Source of the DNA: Paenibacillus lactis
Lineage (GTDB): Bacteria > Bacillota > Bacilli > Paenibacillales > Paenibacillaceae
Assembly: GCF_017873605.1 (NCBI RefSeq)
Contig: NZ_JAGGKI010000001.1
Span: 654,569 to 718,568, forward strand
Reading direction: 5' to 3'
DNA: 64,000 bases
The notes beneath the pieces were generated by a model, which worked only from the letters and a program-made list of their open reading frames with translations, searched no databases and had not been told where the DNA came from. Position 1 is the first letter of the stretch; each line of letters starts with the position of its first letter. The position numbers were made by a program, and so were the translations under genes. Positions 10,783-20,904 of this stretch are shown here, piece by piece.

Positions 10783-11226
10783 TTATTCCTCCGTAATTTG
10801 AACCTTAAGCGTTACCTTCACATCCGGGTGCAGCTTCACCGGTACCTGCGTCACGCCCAGAGTTCGAATCGGTTCACCCAGCTCGATTTTGCGCTTGTCG
10901 ATCTTGATCTTCTGTCCAGCCAGCGCTTCGGCAATTTGCTTGCTCGTAATCGCGCCGAAAAGGCGGCCGCCTTCGCCGGCCTTCGCTTTCAGTACAACCG
11001 TCATTTCTTCCAGCTTCTTGCCGAGCGCTTGAGCCTCTTCCTTCTCTTGGGCCTTACGCTTCTGTTCGGAAGCCTGCTGCTGCTCCAGCGTCTTCATATT
11101 GCCCTCCGTTGCCGGACGCGCAACCCCGCGCGGGAACAAGAAGTTTGTTGCATAGCCTTCCGATACTTCCTTCACTTCGCCTTTCTTGCCTTGGCCTTTC
11201 ATATCCTTTATAAAAATCACTTTCAT
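10783..11226 (-). CDS. rplI: Ribosomal protein L9
   Basis: Large-subunit protein that binds 23S rRNA. The N-terminal rRNA-binding domain begins [21 protein letters not shown] and has the signature [12 protein letters not shown] long connecting helix rich in Gln, Lys and Glu (about residues 45-75) leads to the C-terminal domain. 147 residues, as usual. The start overlaps the gdpP stop by four bases (ATGA), and the gene runs on into dnaB, the usual Bacillales arrangement. Confidence 0.98.
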   Translation of the reverse strand: MKVIFIKDMKGQGKKGEVKEVSEGYATNFLFPRGVARPATEGNMKTLEQQQASEQKRKAQEKEEAQALGKKLEEMTVVLKAKAGEGGRLFGAITSKQIAEALAGQKIKIDKRKIELGEPIRTLGVTQVPVKLHPDVKVTLKVQITEE

Positions 11227-13223
11227 TCGAATAACCCCTCTTTCGCTTCAATGTCCTCCAACACTTCCATCAGCTGTTCCTCAGCTTCTTCCAGCGTCGA
11301 GTCCAGCTGTACGGCGGCGTTGGTTAAGTGTCCGCCTCCCCCGAGACGTTCCATAATCATCTGAACATTCATCTTGCCCATCGATCGGGCACTGATGCCG
11401 ATCTTGCCGTCTGTGCGCTCACTGATGACAAACGATGCTTGCACATCGTTCATGTTCAGCAGCATATCGGCAACCTGCGCGATCAGCATTTGCGGCATCG
11501 GCTCCCCGCTCTCCGCGACCGCAATGGCGATGTGATCATATACCATTCTAGCATGTTTTACGACTTCTGCCTTAGCGATAAATTCTGTCAGATCTTCTTT
11601 GAGCAGCCGTTGGATCAGCATCGTGTCCGCACCATGCCGCCGCAGGAAGCCTGCCGCCTCAAACGTCCTGGATCCGGTATGGAGGGCGAAATGCTTCGTA
11701 TCGACCGTTATACCCGCTAACAGCGCCGTCGCCTCCACAGGGGTAAGCGATACCCGGTCATGAATATATTGCAGCACCTCCGTAACAAGCTCGCAGGTGG
11801 AGGATGCATACGGCTCCAGGTAGATCAGCACCGCGTCGTTGATGAATTCCTCGCCCCGGCGATGGTGATCCATCACAACCACCCGGCTTGCGCGCTGCAC
11901 GAGCCGCGGCTCCATCGTCATGGACGCTTTATGCGTATCCACGACAACGAGCAGGGTATGCTCGGTCATCATCTGCATCGCATGCTCCGTCGATATGAAG
12001 CGGCTGATCAAGGCCTCATCCTTGCGAACCTCATCCATAATCCGCTCAATCGACGGGTTCAGCCCCTCCAGCACGATATACGCGTCCACTTTATACATCT
12101 GAGCGGCTTTCAGAATGCCGACCGATGCCCCGATCACGTCCATGTCGGGCAGCTTGTGCCCCATCACGATGACGCGGTCGCTCTCCTGCATCAGATCGCG
12201 CAGCGCATGGGAAATGACGCGGGCGCGGACCCGAGTCCGCTTCTCCACGGCATTGGATTTGCCGCCGTAGAAGGACAGGCGCTGCCCCGCTTTCACCGCT
12301 GCCTGATCGCCTCCCCTTCCTAGGGCCATATCCAGACTGGACTGGGCCAGCTGCCCGAGCTCGGTAATATCATCGGAGCCGAAGGCAAGACCGATGCTGA
12401 GCGTAAGCGGCACCTTCAAATCGGCAGTCATCTCCCGCACTTCATCGAGGATGACGAACCGACTGTTCTCCAAGAGATCAAGTGATCGGTGATTCAGCAT
12501 CATCAAATAACGATCCGACGACAGCCGCCGCAGATAAACGTTGAATTCCCGGGCCCAGTCCGTAATTTCGCTGGTCACCTTCGCGATGAGCGCCGTCCGC
12601 TGCTGGTCATCCATCCCCTGGGACGCCTCGTCGATGTTGTCCATCATAATGATGCCCAGCGCCAGACGCTCATCCTCATACCGCTGACGCAAAACGACCA
12701 GCTCGGTAATCTCATCCAGATAGATCAGCCGTTCTTCGGGAATAACGGTCGCCCCATAAAACTTGTCCTCATGTGATATTTCGAGCCGAATCTCTTTAGG
12801 CTGGTTCTCCTTGCCATCCTTCTTCTCCCGCGTCTCCCTAATCGCCTTCACCAGCTGAGGAAACAGCTCCTCCAAGGATACGCCGACCAGCGTCTGGTGA
12901 GGAAACATATTCACAACGAATTGATTATGCCACTCCACCGTCTTATCCTCGCTGTACAGCACGATTCCGAACGGCAATACGCTGACGGCCTCTCCCTCTA
13001 CTCGCCGAATGCGAAACGATAGATCGCCAATATACTCGACGAGCTCCCGCCGGAACTTCATCTCCGCCTTCAGCATCGCATACCCGCCGATCACAGCCAG
13101 CAGCAGCCCGACCAGACCTAGAATCGTGTTATAGAACGACAGGAATATGACAAGCAGAAGCACCAGCGCAAACGCCCAGACGGTGTGATAGCCGTGCCAG
13201 CGTTTCTGCAGAAATTTAGGCAT
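11223..13223 (-). CDS. gdpP: Cyclic-di-AMP phosphodiesterase GdpP (DHH-DHHA1, YybT family)
   Basis: Degrades c-di-AMP to pApA and so lowers the signal that governs potassium, osmotic and wall homeostasis. In order: two transmembrane helices (about residues 12-52), a PAS-like domain (about 65-150), a degenerate GGDEF domain (about 170-300), the DHH phosphoesterase (about 335-500; motifs [18 protein letters not shown] and MDHHRR), and DHHA1 (about 555-655) with GGGGH. The DHH metal-binding residues look intact. 666 residues is close to the family length. It overlaps rplI by four bases and follows yybS. Confidence 0.96.
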   Translation of the reverse strand: MPKFLQKRWHGYHTVWAFALVLLLVIFLSFYNTILGLVGLLLAVIGGYAMLKAEMKFRRELVEYIGDLSFRIRRVEGEAVSVLPFGIVLYSEDKTVEWHNQFVVNMFPHQTLVGVSLEELFPQLVKAIRETREKKDGKENQPKEIRLEISHEDKFYGATVIPEERLIYLDEITELVVLRQRYEDERLALGIIMMDNIDEASQGMDDQQRTALIAKVTSEITDWAREFNVYLRRLSSDRYLMMLNHRSLDLLENSRFVILDEVREMTADLKVPLTLSIGLAFGSDDITELGQLAQSSLDMALGRGGDQAAVKAGQRLSFYGGKSNAVEKRTRVRARVISHALRDLMQESDRVIVMGHKLPDMDVIGASVGILKAAQMYKVDAYIVLEGLNPSIERIMDEVRKDEALISRFISTEHAMQMMTEHTLLVVVDTHKASMTMEPRLVQRASRVVVMDHHRRGEEFINDAVLIYLEPYASSTCELVTEVLQYIHDRVSLTPVEATALLAGITVDTKHFALHTGSRTFEAAGFLRRHGADTMLIQRLLKEDLTEFIAKAEVVKHARMVYDHIAIAVAESGEPMPQMLIAQVADMLLNMNDVQASFVISERTDGKIGISARSMGKMNVQMIMERLGGGGHLTNAAVQLDSTLEEAEEQLMEVLEDIEAKEGLFE

Positions 13224-13234
13224 GACTCATCACC

Positions 13235-14161
13235 CTATCTTTTGTTTTTACTAAACGCTTGACGAAGCGGGAACGCCAGATCCAGAATACCGATGATGAT
13301 CGCCGGCGGGAACAGCACGATCGGAATGGCCGTGAGCAGCGGAAGAATCGGATGCCATTTCCGGATGTGGGCTAGGTAGTAGAAGAAGCCCAGCGCCTGA
13401 ATCATAAAGCATATTTGCAGCAGCGGCGTCGCATTCGCCACGATCGTCTTCATGAACGCATTATCCGAGTTCACCGTTGCGATATTGATAAAGAAAATGA
13501 TCAGGTAGTACCAAATCAGCGAACGCGGCAGCATCCACTCTCTGGCAGGCTTCAATTTCGGCACGGACAGTCCCATGCTGTTAAGCGTCGGACGAGCCAG
13601 CGAGTGCGTGATCACCGTCATCAGGAACGAGCTGATGATCATGGCGAACGGAACAAGCTGCAGCGTTCTGTCCTTGATCAGCTGCGTATCAAGTTCCGGT
13701 CCGACGAGTTGTCCGCCAAAATTGCCTTGAACCCCCATCTCGGTCAGCGGAGCCGTTGTCATCTTCACGATTTCATCCACATACGCCGATAGGTCCATCT
13801 GGAAGAAGGCCGTACTGATCATAAGCAGCAGCAGCAATTCCACCAGCATCGTGGCCACGCCGAATTTTAATACTTGCATGGCAGCCTTTCTTTTCCGGTA
13901 TAGATATCCCATCACAACCCCCGGAATCGCAAAGTAAACCGCGAACAAGAGAAAAATCGGATGAATCAACAGCGCGATCAACCATACAGGCGCAATATGA
14001 AGAATAAACGATTGTGTATTTAATGCCGTAAACAGGACCGCAACCGGCAGAACCAGAAGGAATGCCGTCACAATGGAAAAGGGGGTTTGTAGAGAGAGCA
14101 GCAGAAGCAAATAAATGATGCTCCAGGCCGCTGTTGTCCAGCGTAATTTCAATATGTTCAC
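13235..14161 (-). CDS. YybS-like DUF2232 multi-pass membrane protein
   Basis: A 308-residue integral membrane protein with about eight hydrophobic segments, beginning MNILKLRWTTAAWSIIYLLL. The family (DUF2232, YybS) lies directly upstream of gdpP and rplI in Bacillales and resembles transport membrane subunits, but its substrate is unknown. It overlaps the MazG-like gene by four bases and is separated from gdpP by 11, so all are probably one transcript. The call rests on hydropathy and context; the molecular function is not established. Confidence 0.85.
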   Translation of the reverse strand: MNILKLRWTTAAWSIIYLLLLLSLQTPFSIVTAFLLVLPVAVLFTALNTQSFILHIAPVWLIALLIHPIFLLFAVYFAIPGVVMGYLYRKRKAAMQVLKFGVATMLVELLLLLMISTAFFQMDLSAYVDEIVKMTTAPLTEMGVQGNFGGQLVGPELDTQLIKDRTLQLVPFAMIISSFLMTVITHSLARPTLNSMGLSVPKLKPAREWMLPRSLIWYYLIIFFINIATVNSDNAFMKTIVANATPLLQICFMIQALGFFYYLAHIRKWHPILPLLTAIPIVLFPPAIIIGILDLAFPLRQAFSKNKR

Positions 14162-14469
14162 CTCTTACGCAAATGTTCTTCGAGTGCGGATATATCCTGG
14201 TACCAATCCTCAAGCTGATGTCCTTCCTGCTTGTGCTTCCTCAATTTCTCAAGCAGGAGATCGTCCAAATCGCGATAGGTCATACCCAGCCTTCGGCCTA
14301 ATATGTAGGAGCTCATCATCAGGCTTACCAAACTATCTCCAACTTTAGTAGTGCTGCCTTCCCATAGGGCTTTGAATAACCGAGATACATTGTCAATGAC
14401 TTCGGTTTTCAGCCATTCAATCACTTTGGCGCGTTTAGCTACATCCAAGTCCTTTGGCATATTTGGCAT
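14158..14469 (-). CDS. MazG-like family protein with a reduced active site
   Basis: Small all-helical protein of 103 residues resembling the MazG nucleotide pyrophosphohydrolase fold (WLKTEVIDNVSRLFKALWEG, then VGDSLVSLMMSSYILGRRLGM). The usual metal-binding EExxE of active MazG enzymes is not visible and only one Asp (VGDS) remains of the second motif, so it may be structural or regulatory. The ATG at 14469 has GGGGAG eight bases upstream; the ATG two codons earlier is too close to that site. It is the first gene of the yybS-gdpP-rplI-dnaB run. Confidence 0.7.
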   Translation of the reverse strand: MPNMPKDLDVAKRAKVIEWLKTEVIDNVSRLFKALWEGSTTKVGDSLVSLMMSSYILGRRLGMTYRDLDDLLLEKLRKHKQEGHQLEDWYQDISALEEHLRKR

Positions 14470-14630
14470 ATCCATCTCTCCCCGAAAACAGCTTTATTCT
14501 CCATTATAGCATAAATAAAATTCACCCACATAAAGTCCCCCGGCCCTTGGCTTGCCGGGATTCCGGCAGCTGCTTGTCATCTGCTCCCTTCTCTGTGTCT
14601 CCAATTATCCTTCTAATATTCCCGTGTATG

Positions 14631-14676
14631 AAAAATAGGGCGTGATACCTACGTATTCACCGCGGTTACACGCCCT
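14631..14676 (-). terminator. Terminator downstream of the CBS gene
   Basis: Arms AGGGCGTG/CACGCCCT with partial inner pairing; minus-strand product ends CCCTATTTTTC. Confidence 0.7.
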
Positions 14677-14691
14677 GCCACTTATCCTAAA

Positions 14692-15135
14692 TTATACCGA
14701 GGTTCGAGCCCCTTGGGACTCCAACGTCTCCTTTGAAACAAACCGCTCACAGTATTCGATAATAAGACTCCTGCGCACGATTCCGATAAAACGGTTCATG
14801 TCATCCACAACCGGCACAAAGTTCTGCACCTTTGCCAAATTGATTAAGTCTTCCATCCTGGCATCGATGGATACCGGCTTAATGTCCATTCGGAACGGTA
14901 CGTCCTTCAGCAGAAATTTTGAAGCGTTCTCAAATGTGATTTTGCCATCGGAATTCTTCATGTGCCAGAGCAGATCGCCTTCCGTCACCGTGCCTGCGTA
15001 CTGGCCGTTCTTATCCAGCACCGGTACCGCCGTATAACGGTGGTATTCCATGCGCTCCAGCGTTTGCCTTAGCGTGGAATCCAGGGTGAGGCAGACCACT
15101 TCCTGTTTCGGTAATAGAAAAAACGCGATATTCAT
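14692..15135 (-). CDS. CBS-pair protein, possibly a c-di-AMP or nucleotide sensor
   Basis: A stand-alone pair of CBS domains of 147 residues. The first (about 10-65) includes YTAVPVLDKNGQYAGTVTEGDLLWHM, the second (about 80-135) FVPVVDDMNRFIGIVRRSLIIEY. Stand-alone CBS pairs of this size in Bacillales include CbpB/DarB (YkuL), which binds c-di-AMP and acts on the stringent-response enzyme Rel. That equivalence is inference from size, layout and the nearby gdpP. The ribosome site AAGGAGG lies 10 bases upstream. Monocistronic, with a terminator below and a hairpin leader above. Confidence 0.75.
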   Translation of the reverse strand: MNIAFFLLPKQEVVCLTLDSTLRQTLERMEYHRYTAVPVLDKNGQYAGTVTEGDLLWHMKNSDGKITFENASKFLLKDVPFRMDIKPVSIDARMEDLINLAKVQNFVPVVDDMNRFIGIVRRSLIIEYCERFVSKETLESQGARTSV

Positions 15136-15188
15136 AATGCCTTATCCTCCTTATGACCTTTCCCATCCCTAAGAATTAAGGCCATTTA

Positions 15189-15226
15189 AGTAACCTTGCC
15201 CATGTTGGTTGGACAAGCAGGTTACT
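15189..15226 (-). promoter_or_regulatory. Hairpin in the 5' leader of the CBS gene
   Basis: Arms AGTAACC/GGTTACT plus inner CTTG/CAAG pairing, about 55 bases before the start codon. There is no T tract, so it is not a typical terminator; role unknown. Confidence 0.35.
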
Positions 15227-15295
15227 CCTCTCTCCTATCCACTATCATACATACGCAGCCCACCCGTGTCCCGATTCATAAGCATCAGGACACAA

Positions 15296-15327
15296 AATCA
15301 GCAGCCAGACAATCCGGACTGCTGATT
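15296..15327 (-). terminator. Terminator of the LCP-family gene
   Basis: Arms AATCAGCAG/CTGCTGATT around a loop that itself half-pairs; the minus-strand T tract is short (ATTTTG). Confidence 0.65.
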
Positions 15328-15377
15328 ATGGTGAGAAACGCGTGTTAGGAACGTTCCGGACGATGCCGGTCTATAGT

Positions 15378-16364
15378 TTACTGCAATTTTTGCTTCTCAG
15401 CATCCTTCGGCTTCAGCAGCTGGTCGGATGGAGTATCCGGGTTCATCCAGTTGTCAATCATGTCTCTAGCTTCTTCAACATCCTCCATGTCAGGATCGTT
15501 GTAATAGACCCCTCCAATTCGCATGCCTTCTCCCATGATCGTAAAGCTGGTCATATCGACTTTAGGCCCGGTCAGCATTTGCTTCGCCAAATCAATAATG
15601 AACTTGGGCTGCATATCCGTCTGGAAGTTGTCACCCATGATCGCGATCAGTTCAGGTACCTTGCCAATCTGATCAGGCTGCTTCAGCCGCTTGGCGGCCA
15701 TATCCAGAAATACCTGCTGGCGTTTAGCCCGGTTGAAGTCGCTGTCCTCCCGGTAACGGACGTAGTTCAGCGCTTCCTCACCGCTGTAAATCGGCTTGTT
15801 CGCCTTGACCGTAAACTTCTCGTGGTCCTTGCCCTTATTGACGATATCTTTGCCGATCGGCAGCTCCACGCCGCCCATGGCGTCCACGACATCCTTCAAC
15901 CCTTGGAAGTTAATCGACGCATAGTAGTCGATATCTTCATCAAGAAATGCCTCCATCGTATCTTTGGCCATCTGGTGGCCGCCGAATGCAAAAGCATGGG
16001 TGATCTTGTCTTTCTTGCCCTTGCCGATAATATCGACATAGGTATCCCGCGGAATCGATACAAGGAGTACCTTGGATTCCTTCGGACGGACCACGGCGTA
16101 GATCATCGTATCCGAACGCGCGGGTTCGTCCTCTCGCTGGTCACTGCCCAGCAGCATGACCGAGAAAGGCTTGCTTTGGAGCACGACAGGCTCCGGCTTT
16201 TTGTCGCCTTGCAGCGGCTTATATGACTTTTGCAGCGAGTCCTCAACGTCCTTCGCCATAAACAGATCGAAAGCAGCTACGATAAGCTGGGTACGGAATA
16301 AGTAGGCTGACGATCCGAGGAGGATGAGAACTGCCAGTGTGATATATATTGATTTCCTCTTCAT
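15378..16364 (-). CDS. LytR-CpsA-Psr (LCP) family wall-polymer transferase
   Basis: LCP enzymes attach lipid-linked teichoic acids or other glycopolymers to peptidoglycan outside the membrane. An N-terminal membrane anchor (about residues 6-25) precedes the LCP domain (about 65-235). Conserved pieces are MLLGSDQR, the RSDTMI strand, VLLVSIPRDTYV with the phosphate-contacting Arg and Asp, INFQGLKDVVDAMGGV, and RYREDSDFNRAKRQQ. The ATG at 16364 follows AAGGA by 10 bases; 18 more in-frame codons upstream lack a site. It is monocistronic next to a carboxypeptidase gene, in keeping with wall assembly. Which polymer it transfers cannot be told. Confidence 0.92.
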   Translation of the reverse strand: MKRKSIYITLAVLILLGSSAYLFRTQLIVAAFDLFMAKDVEDSLQKSYKPLQGDKKPEPVVLQSKPFSVMLLGSDQREDEPARSDTMIYAVVRPKESKVLLVSIPRDTYVDIIGKGKKDKITHAFAFGGHQMAKDTMEAFLDEDIDYYASINFQGLKDVVDAMGGVELPIGKDIVNKGKDHEKFTVKANKPIYSGEEALNYVRYREDSDFNRAKRQQVFLDMAAKRLKQPDQIGKVPELIAIMGDNFQTDMQPKFIIDLAKQMLTGPKVDMTSFTIMGEGMRIGGVYYNDPDMEDVEEARDMIDNWMNPDTPSDQLLKPKDAEKQKLQ

Positions 16365-16471
16365 GAGATTAGATTCCTTCTTTATTATAAAATAAATTGA
16401 TGAATGAGTCAGTTCCAATCAGGGGCAGTATGCTCCCAAAGCAGCTAGGCTCACCCTCCCTTCCTTATATA

Positions 16472-16512
16472 AACGGGATTGAATCCCGTTGACGCATGGC
16501 AACATCATGCGT
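16472..16512 (-). terminator. Double hairpin downstream of the carboxypeptidase-like gene
   Basis: Two adjacent inverted repeats, AACGGGATT/AATCCCGTT and ACGCATG/CATGCGT, between the carboxypeptidase-like gene and the LCP gene. The T tract is weak (GTTTATAT), so termination is only probable. Confidence 0.5.
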
Positions 16513-16579
16513 GTTCAGAATTGGCACACCATCTATTGTAAACCACATCCCTGTCGGATGTGAACCCTCTCACTCACTT

Positions 16580-17578
16580 TTACAAACTTGCCAATTGATG
16601 TGAATCCTTAGAATTGCCCGGTGTATACAAAAGAGCAGCCGTTGTTCCCGCATTGAGAAACCAATCATCCAGCCGCTCTTTCCATGTTAATGTTTTTTTG
16701 AATCCATAGTCAAACAGCTTGCGCGTCGCCTCGAACCGGGCTTCCTTCGAATCAGTTCCCATGACGACTGCAATAAGCCGGCTGCCCTGCTTTTCGGCCG
16801 TTCCGGTGAAGCAATAGCCCGCCTTAGGCGTATATCCGGCCTTTAGTCCGTCGGTTCCCTCATACGAGTAGGGTCCGCCGATTGAAGGCAGCATCCAGTT
16901 CGTATTGCTTAAATATAATCCTCGTCCACTGAGCTTCATCTGCGCCTTGCTTGAGGTGGTCAAAATGTCCGGATGATGCTCAATCAGATGGGCGGCAAGC
17001 TTCGCGGTGTCCACGGCGGTCATCATGGTCTCATCGTCTGGTGACAGCGCTTGTGAGAGATTCGAACCGCTCTCCGCACCGGAAGCATTGGCAAATCTCG
17101 TTTCGCTCGACAATCCGATCTCTTTCGCCTTGGTGTTCATTCGATCAACGAAGGCCTTCTCCGAGCCGGCCACATGCTCCGCAAGCGCAACGGCCGCGTC
17201 ATCAGCGGAATAAACGGCCATGCTCTGAAAAAGCTCGCGCACCGTCAGGGTCTCACCAGGCTTCAAATCGATATTGATGCCCTGGACATTACCCGCATTG
17301 TCGCTGATCACGACTTCATCGTCCCACGCTCTTCTTCCGGATTTGATTTCATCCAGAATGACCAGCTCGGTCATCAGCTTGGACATGCTTGCAGGGGGCA
17401 GCGGCATATCCCCGTTTTTGCTCAGCAAAATATGGCCTGTCGTGATATCCATCAAGACGACCGCTCTGGCGTCAACTCTCGGTTTAAACGCTACCCGTTC
17501 TATATTTAATATAAATACGGCCACGAGGGGCACAATTATCAGCAACACGAACCCAATCCAAAGCCACCGTTTATTCAT
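16580..17578 (-). CDS. D-alanyl-D-alanine carboxypeptidase-like protein (S11) with altered SxN and KTG motifs
   Basis: Low-molecular-weight penicillin-binding protein family, whose members trim the terminal D-Ala from peptidoglycan stem peptides. An N-terminal signal/anchor helix (about residues 5-24) precedes the S11 domain. The nucleophile motif is present (PASMSKLM). The second motif reads Y-S-A-D-D where SxN is expected, and the third reads L-K-A-G-Y-T where KTG is expected. The rest of the fold matches well (AEHVAGSEKAFVDRMN, GYCFTGTAEK). The ATG at 17578 has GGAGG nine bases upstream. The C-terminal membrane-attachment domain of housekeeping DacA is missing; at 332 residues it is a short form. 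Activity is uncertain because of the two motif changes. Confidence 0.85.
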   Translation of the reverse strand: MNKRWLWIGFVLLIIVPLVAVFILNIERVAFKPRVDARAVVLMDITTGHILLSKNGDMPLPPASMSKLMTELVILDEIKSGRRAWDDEVVISDNAGNVQGINIDLKPGETLTVRELFQSMAVYSADDAAVALAEHVAGSEKAFVDRMNTKAKEIGLSSETRFANASGAESGSNLSQALSPDDETMMTAVDTAKLAAHLIEHHPDILTTSSKAQMKLSGRGLYLSNTNWMLPSIGGPYSYEGTDGLKAGYTPKAGYCFTGTAEKQGSRLIAVVMGTDSKEARFEATRKLFDYGFKKTLTWKERLDDWFLNAGTTAALLYTPGNSKDSHQLASL

Positions 17579-17871
17579 CGATTTCGCCCTCCATAATAAT
17601 AGACGGTTCAAACGGTGTTTTGGTCTGCGTTTTTTTCAAAAAAATTTAAGGGAATTTATGTATATTCCGTGAACTTCCGTACTTCTCTCTATCCCAGTCT
17701 CTATTCTTCTAACCCTCTCCCAATTCTCCCTAACTCGGCGAAAGAGCTTAACCTAGGTAGCAAATCCTAGGAAATATGAGCTTGGTTTGTTATAACAGCA
17801 TGGAACGTTTACCTTGCAGGCAGCATATAACGGAGGCAACTAAATCAGTAGTTGCATGCATGGATCCTACT

Positions 17872-17916
17872 AAAAAAGGACTTCCTGTCAGTCTTTAGAC
17901 TGAAGAAGTCCTTTTT
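17872..17916 (-). terminator. Terminator at the end of the opp operon
   Basis: AAAAAGGACTTC pairs with GAAGTCCTTTTT, with an inner CAGTC/GACTG stem. The symmetrical A and T runs make it bidirectional. Confidence 0.9.
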
Positions 17917-18017
17917 GGATTCTGATACCGTAATAAAACAAGAGGATTTTGTCAGAATCGGGTTAAAGCGCAAGTCTTATATAATGAGAACCTGTTAAGC
18001 CGATTTTCGTTTGCACC

Positions 18018-18983
18018 TTATGCGTAGTGGCAAGCCACAAAGTGATCATTGCCGACATTACGGTATTCCGGCACCTGCTGCTTGCACAGATCGGAAGCAA
18101 GCGGACAGCGGGTGTGGAACTTGCAGCCGGACGGCGGATTTGCCGGGCTCGGAATGTCACCCGTCAGCACGATGCGTTCACGCTTCAGCGTCGGATCCGG
18201 AATCGGAACGGCGGAGAGCAGTGCCTTCGTGTATGGATGCAGCGGGTTGCGGAACAGCTCTTCCTTGCTGGCCATCTCAACCATCGATCCGAGATACATA
18301 ACCCCGATCCGGTTGCACAAATGCTCGACAACGCTAAGATCATGGGAAATGAACAGATACGTGAGCTGCTTCTCGCGCTGCAGGTCGCTGAGCAGGTTAA
18401 TAATCTGCGCCTGGATGGACACATCCAGCGCGGAGACCGGCTCGTCTGCAACGATAAAGTCCGGATTCAGAATGAGCGCGCGGGCAATCCCGATCCGCTG
18501 CCGTTGTCCACCGGAGAATTCATGCGGATAACGCTCATAGTGATACGCGGCAAGCCCGCATATTTCCAGTGTCTCAATGACCTTATCCTTGAGCTGTCTG
18601 CGGTTTACAAGACCATGGTCGATGAGCGCTTCGCCAATGGCTTCCCCTACCTTGATTCTCGGGTTCAGCGAGCTGAACGGATCCTGGAATACGATCTGCA
18701 TCTTCGGCCGCATCGCGCGCATTTTTTCCTTGGGCAATGCATGGATGTCCTCTCCGTTGAACAACACTTTGCCGTCCGTCTTCTCGAGCAAGCGGAGAAT
18801 CGTACGTCCGATCGTGCTCTTGCCGCAGCCGGACTCGCCTACAAGTCCGAAGGATTCACCCTTATTAATGGTGAAGCTGACGCCGTCGACGGCTCTAACA
18901 TCACCGATTCGGCGCTGGAGTATGCCGCCGGTAATGGGAAAGTATTTTTTTAGGTTATCAACTTCAAGTAGTGCCTGACTCAT
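18018..18983 (-). CDS. oppF: Oligopeptide ABC importer ATP-binding protein OppF
   Basis: One of two ATPases that power peptide import. Walker A is GESGCGKST (about residue 53), the ABC signature [15 protein letters not shown], Walker B FIVADEP, and the H-loop ISHDLS. The C-terminal oligopeptide-transporter extension has the cysteine motif around [14 protein letters not shown], which in homologues binds an iron-sulfur cluster. Its start shares one base with the oppD stop (TAATG), so translation is coupled. Last gene of oppA-B-C-D-F. Confidence 0.95.
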   Translation of the reverse strand: MSQALLEVDNLKKYFPITGGILQRRIGDVRAVDGVSFTINKGESFGLVGESGCGKSTIGRTILRLLEKTDGKVLFNGEDIHALPKEKMRAMRPKMQIVFQDPFSSLNPRIKVGEAIGEALIDHGLVNRRQLKDKVIETLEICGLAAYHYERYPHEFSGGQRQRIGIARALILNPDFIVADEPVSALDVSIQAQIINLLSDLQREKQLTYLFISHDLSVVEHLCNRIGVMYLGSMVEMASKEELFRNPLHPYTKALLSAVPIPDPTLKRERIVLTGDIPSPANPPSGCKFHTRCPLASDLCKQQVPEYRNVGNDHFVACHYA

Positions 18984-19957
18984 TATGCTTTCCCCTCCTC
19001 TTCATACAACCAGCAAGCGACCTTATGGCCGTTCGGATCGGTACCGAGCGGAGGCTGTTTCTCTTTGCAGATCTGCATGCAGAATTCGCAGCGATCATGG
19101 AAATGGCAGTTGTCGCCTAGATCAACCGGGTTCGGTACTTGACCCGGAATCGAATAAAGACGCTCCTGGGTCTGATTGATGACCGGCTTCGCCTTCAGCA
19201 GGCCCTTCGTGTACGGATGCTTCGGTTGCTTGAAGAGCTCGATAACCGGAGCCTCTTCAATCACTTTGCCGGCATACATTACAACGACATAGTCGGCCAT
19301 TTCGGCTACAACGCCGAGATCATGCGTGATGAGCATGATGGACGTCTTGAATTTATCCTTAATGTCACGCATCAAGTCCAGAATCTGGGCTTGAATCGTC
19401 ACATCGAGCGCCGTCGTTGGCTCGTCTGCGATGAGCAGCTTCGGATTACAGCTCAGCGCAATTGCGATCATAATCCGTTGACGCATGCCGCCGCTAAGCT
19501 CATGCGGATAAGACTCAAAGATTTTCTCTGCACGCGGAATGCCGACCAGGTTAATCAGCTCGATCGCACGCTTCTTCGCTTCTTTACGGTCCACAAGCTG
19601 ATGAAGCAAAATCGGCTCAACGATCTGCTCGCCAATCGTCAGTACAGGGTTCAAGGAAGTCATTGGCTCCTGAAAGATCATTGCGATATCATTACCGCGG
19701 ATCAGACTCATTTCCCGTTTGCTCATCTTGAGCAGGTCCTTGCCTTCATATAAAATCTCCCCGCCGACCGGGGGAACATCGATCAAACGCATCAGTGACA
19801 TTGCCGTCACGCTCTTGCCGCAGCCCGACTCGCCGACGACGCACAGGGTTTCGCCTTCCCGGATTTTGAAGCTGACATCGTCGACGGCTTTCACGGTACC
19901 TGCGGAGGTTTGAAAATGCGTTTTTAAATTGCGGAATTCAACTAATTCTTTTGCCAT
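18983..19957 (-). CDS. oppD: Oligopeptide ABC importer ATP-binding protein OppD
   Basis: Partner ATPase of OppF. Walker [10 protein letters not shown], signature [15 protein letters not shown], Walker B LLIADEP, and switch His in ITHDLG. The C-terminal region again has the four-cysteine motif ([14 protein letters not shown]). 324 residues, as expected. It is 11 bases downstream of oppC and overlaps oppF by one base. Whether the system prefers di- or oligopeptides cannot be read from the ATPases. Confidence 0.95.
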   Translation of the reverse strand: MAKELVEFRNLKTHFQTSAGTVKAVDDVSFKIREGETLCVVGESGCGKSVTAMSLMRLIDVPPVGGEILYEGKDLLKMSKREMSLIRGNDIAMIFQEPMTSLNPVLTIGEQIVEPILLHQLVDRKEAKKRAIELINLVGIPRAEKIFESYPHELSGGMRQRIMIAIALSCNPKLLIADEPTTALDVTIQAQILDLMRDIKDKFKTSIMLITHDLGVVAEMADYVVVMYAGKVIEEAPVIELFKQPKHPYTKGLLKAKPVINQTQERLYSIPGQVPNPVDLGDNCHFHDRCEFCMQICKEKQPPLGTDPNGHKVACWLYEEEGKA

Positions 19958-19968
19958 ATTCGCATCTC

Positions 19969-20892
19969 CTACTTCTTCATTTTCGGGTCAAGTGCGTCGC
20001 GAAGTCCATCACCGATCAGGTTGATTGCAACTACGGTAACCAGAATACACATACCTGGCGGTATCCACAGCCACGGCCGCTTTCGGAAATCGATCATATT
20101 GTTGGCGGCGGAGAGCATATTCCCCCACGACGGCGTTGGTGGAACAACACCAATTCCGAGGTAGCTCAGTGCAGATTCGTAAAGAATCGCTCCTGCTACA
20201 CCCAGTGTTGCGGATACAATAATGATTGGAATCGTATTAGGAAGCAGATGGCGGAAGATTTTCCGGCGATCTTTCAGTCCCAAAGCTTCGGTAGCTTGCA
20301 TAAACTCCTGCTCGCGAAGTCCTAAGATTTGACCGCGAACGAGACGGGATACACTACTCCATCCCAATACACCGATAATCAGCATCAAGAAATAAATACG
20401 ATCCGAAGGCTCCACCTTCAGGTCCGACAAGATCGTACCCAAGATAATCAGGATCGGCAGTGTAGGTATTGCCATAAAGATATCAGCTATACGCATGGTC
20501 AGCGTGTCTACCCATTTACGATAAAAACCCGCTATAGCTCCCAAGGTTGCTCCGATAATTACCGAAATGCCTGTCGCAACAAGCCCAACCAAAAGAGATA
20601 TTCGTCCAGCAAGCATCATGCGTAGCAGAATATCGCGCCCCAGTTTATCGGTGCCCAGCCAATATTTCGAGCTTGGAGGTAAGTTCTTATCAAGCTTATT
20701 GTAATCGTACAGGTCATAAGGTGAAAAAAATGGGCCAATAAAACAGAGCAAAAACATAAATACAACTATAAAAAGTCCGATGACAGCAAGACGGTTTCTG
20801 GCAAAACGGCGAATAGCAATTTGCCATGGGGAATCCGGCCGCTTCTTCGGAACTGGTAGATTCGTTTTTAATGGTGCAGTCTCTGCGGACAA
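19969..20892 (-). CDS. oppC: Oligopeptide ABC importer permease OppC
   Basis: Inner-membrane permease of the binding-protein-dependent type. A cytoplasmic N-terminus and one helix (about residues 35-57) come before the transport domain (about 95-300) with five more helices. The EAA coupling loop to the ATPases is recognisable in EALGLKDRRKIFRHLLPN. It sits 12 bases after oppB and 11 before oppD. Confidence 0.95.
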   Translation of the reverse strand: MSAETAPLKTNLPVPKKRPDSPWQIAIRRFARNRLAVIGLFIVVFMFLLCFIGPFFSPYDLYDYNKLDKNLPPSSKYWLGTDKLGRDILLRMMLAGRISLLVGLVATGISVIIGATLGAIAGFYRKWVDTLTMRIADIFMAIPTLPILIILGTILSDLKVEPSDRIYFLMLIIGVLGWSSVSRLVRGQILGLREQEFMQATEALGLKDRRKIFRHLLPNTIPIIIVSATLGVAGAILYESALSYLGIGVVPPTPSWGNMLSAANNMIDFRKRPWLWIPPGMCILVTVVAINLIGDGLRDALDPKMKK

Positions 20893-20904
20893 GTGAATCT
20901 CCTC

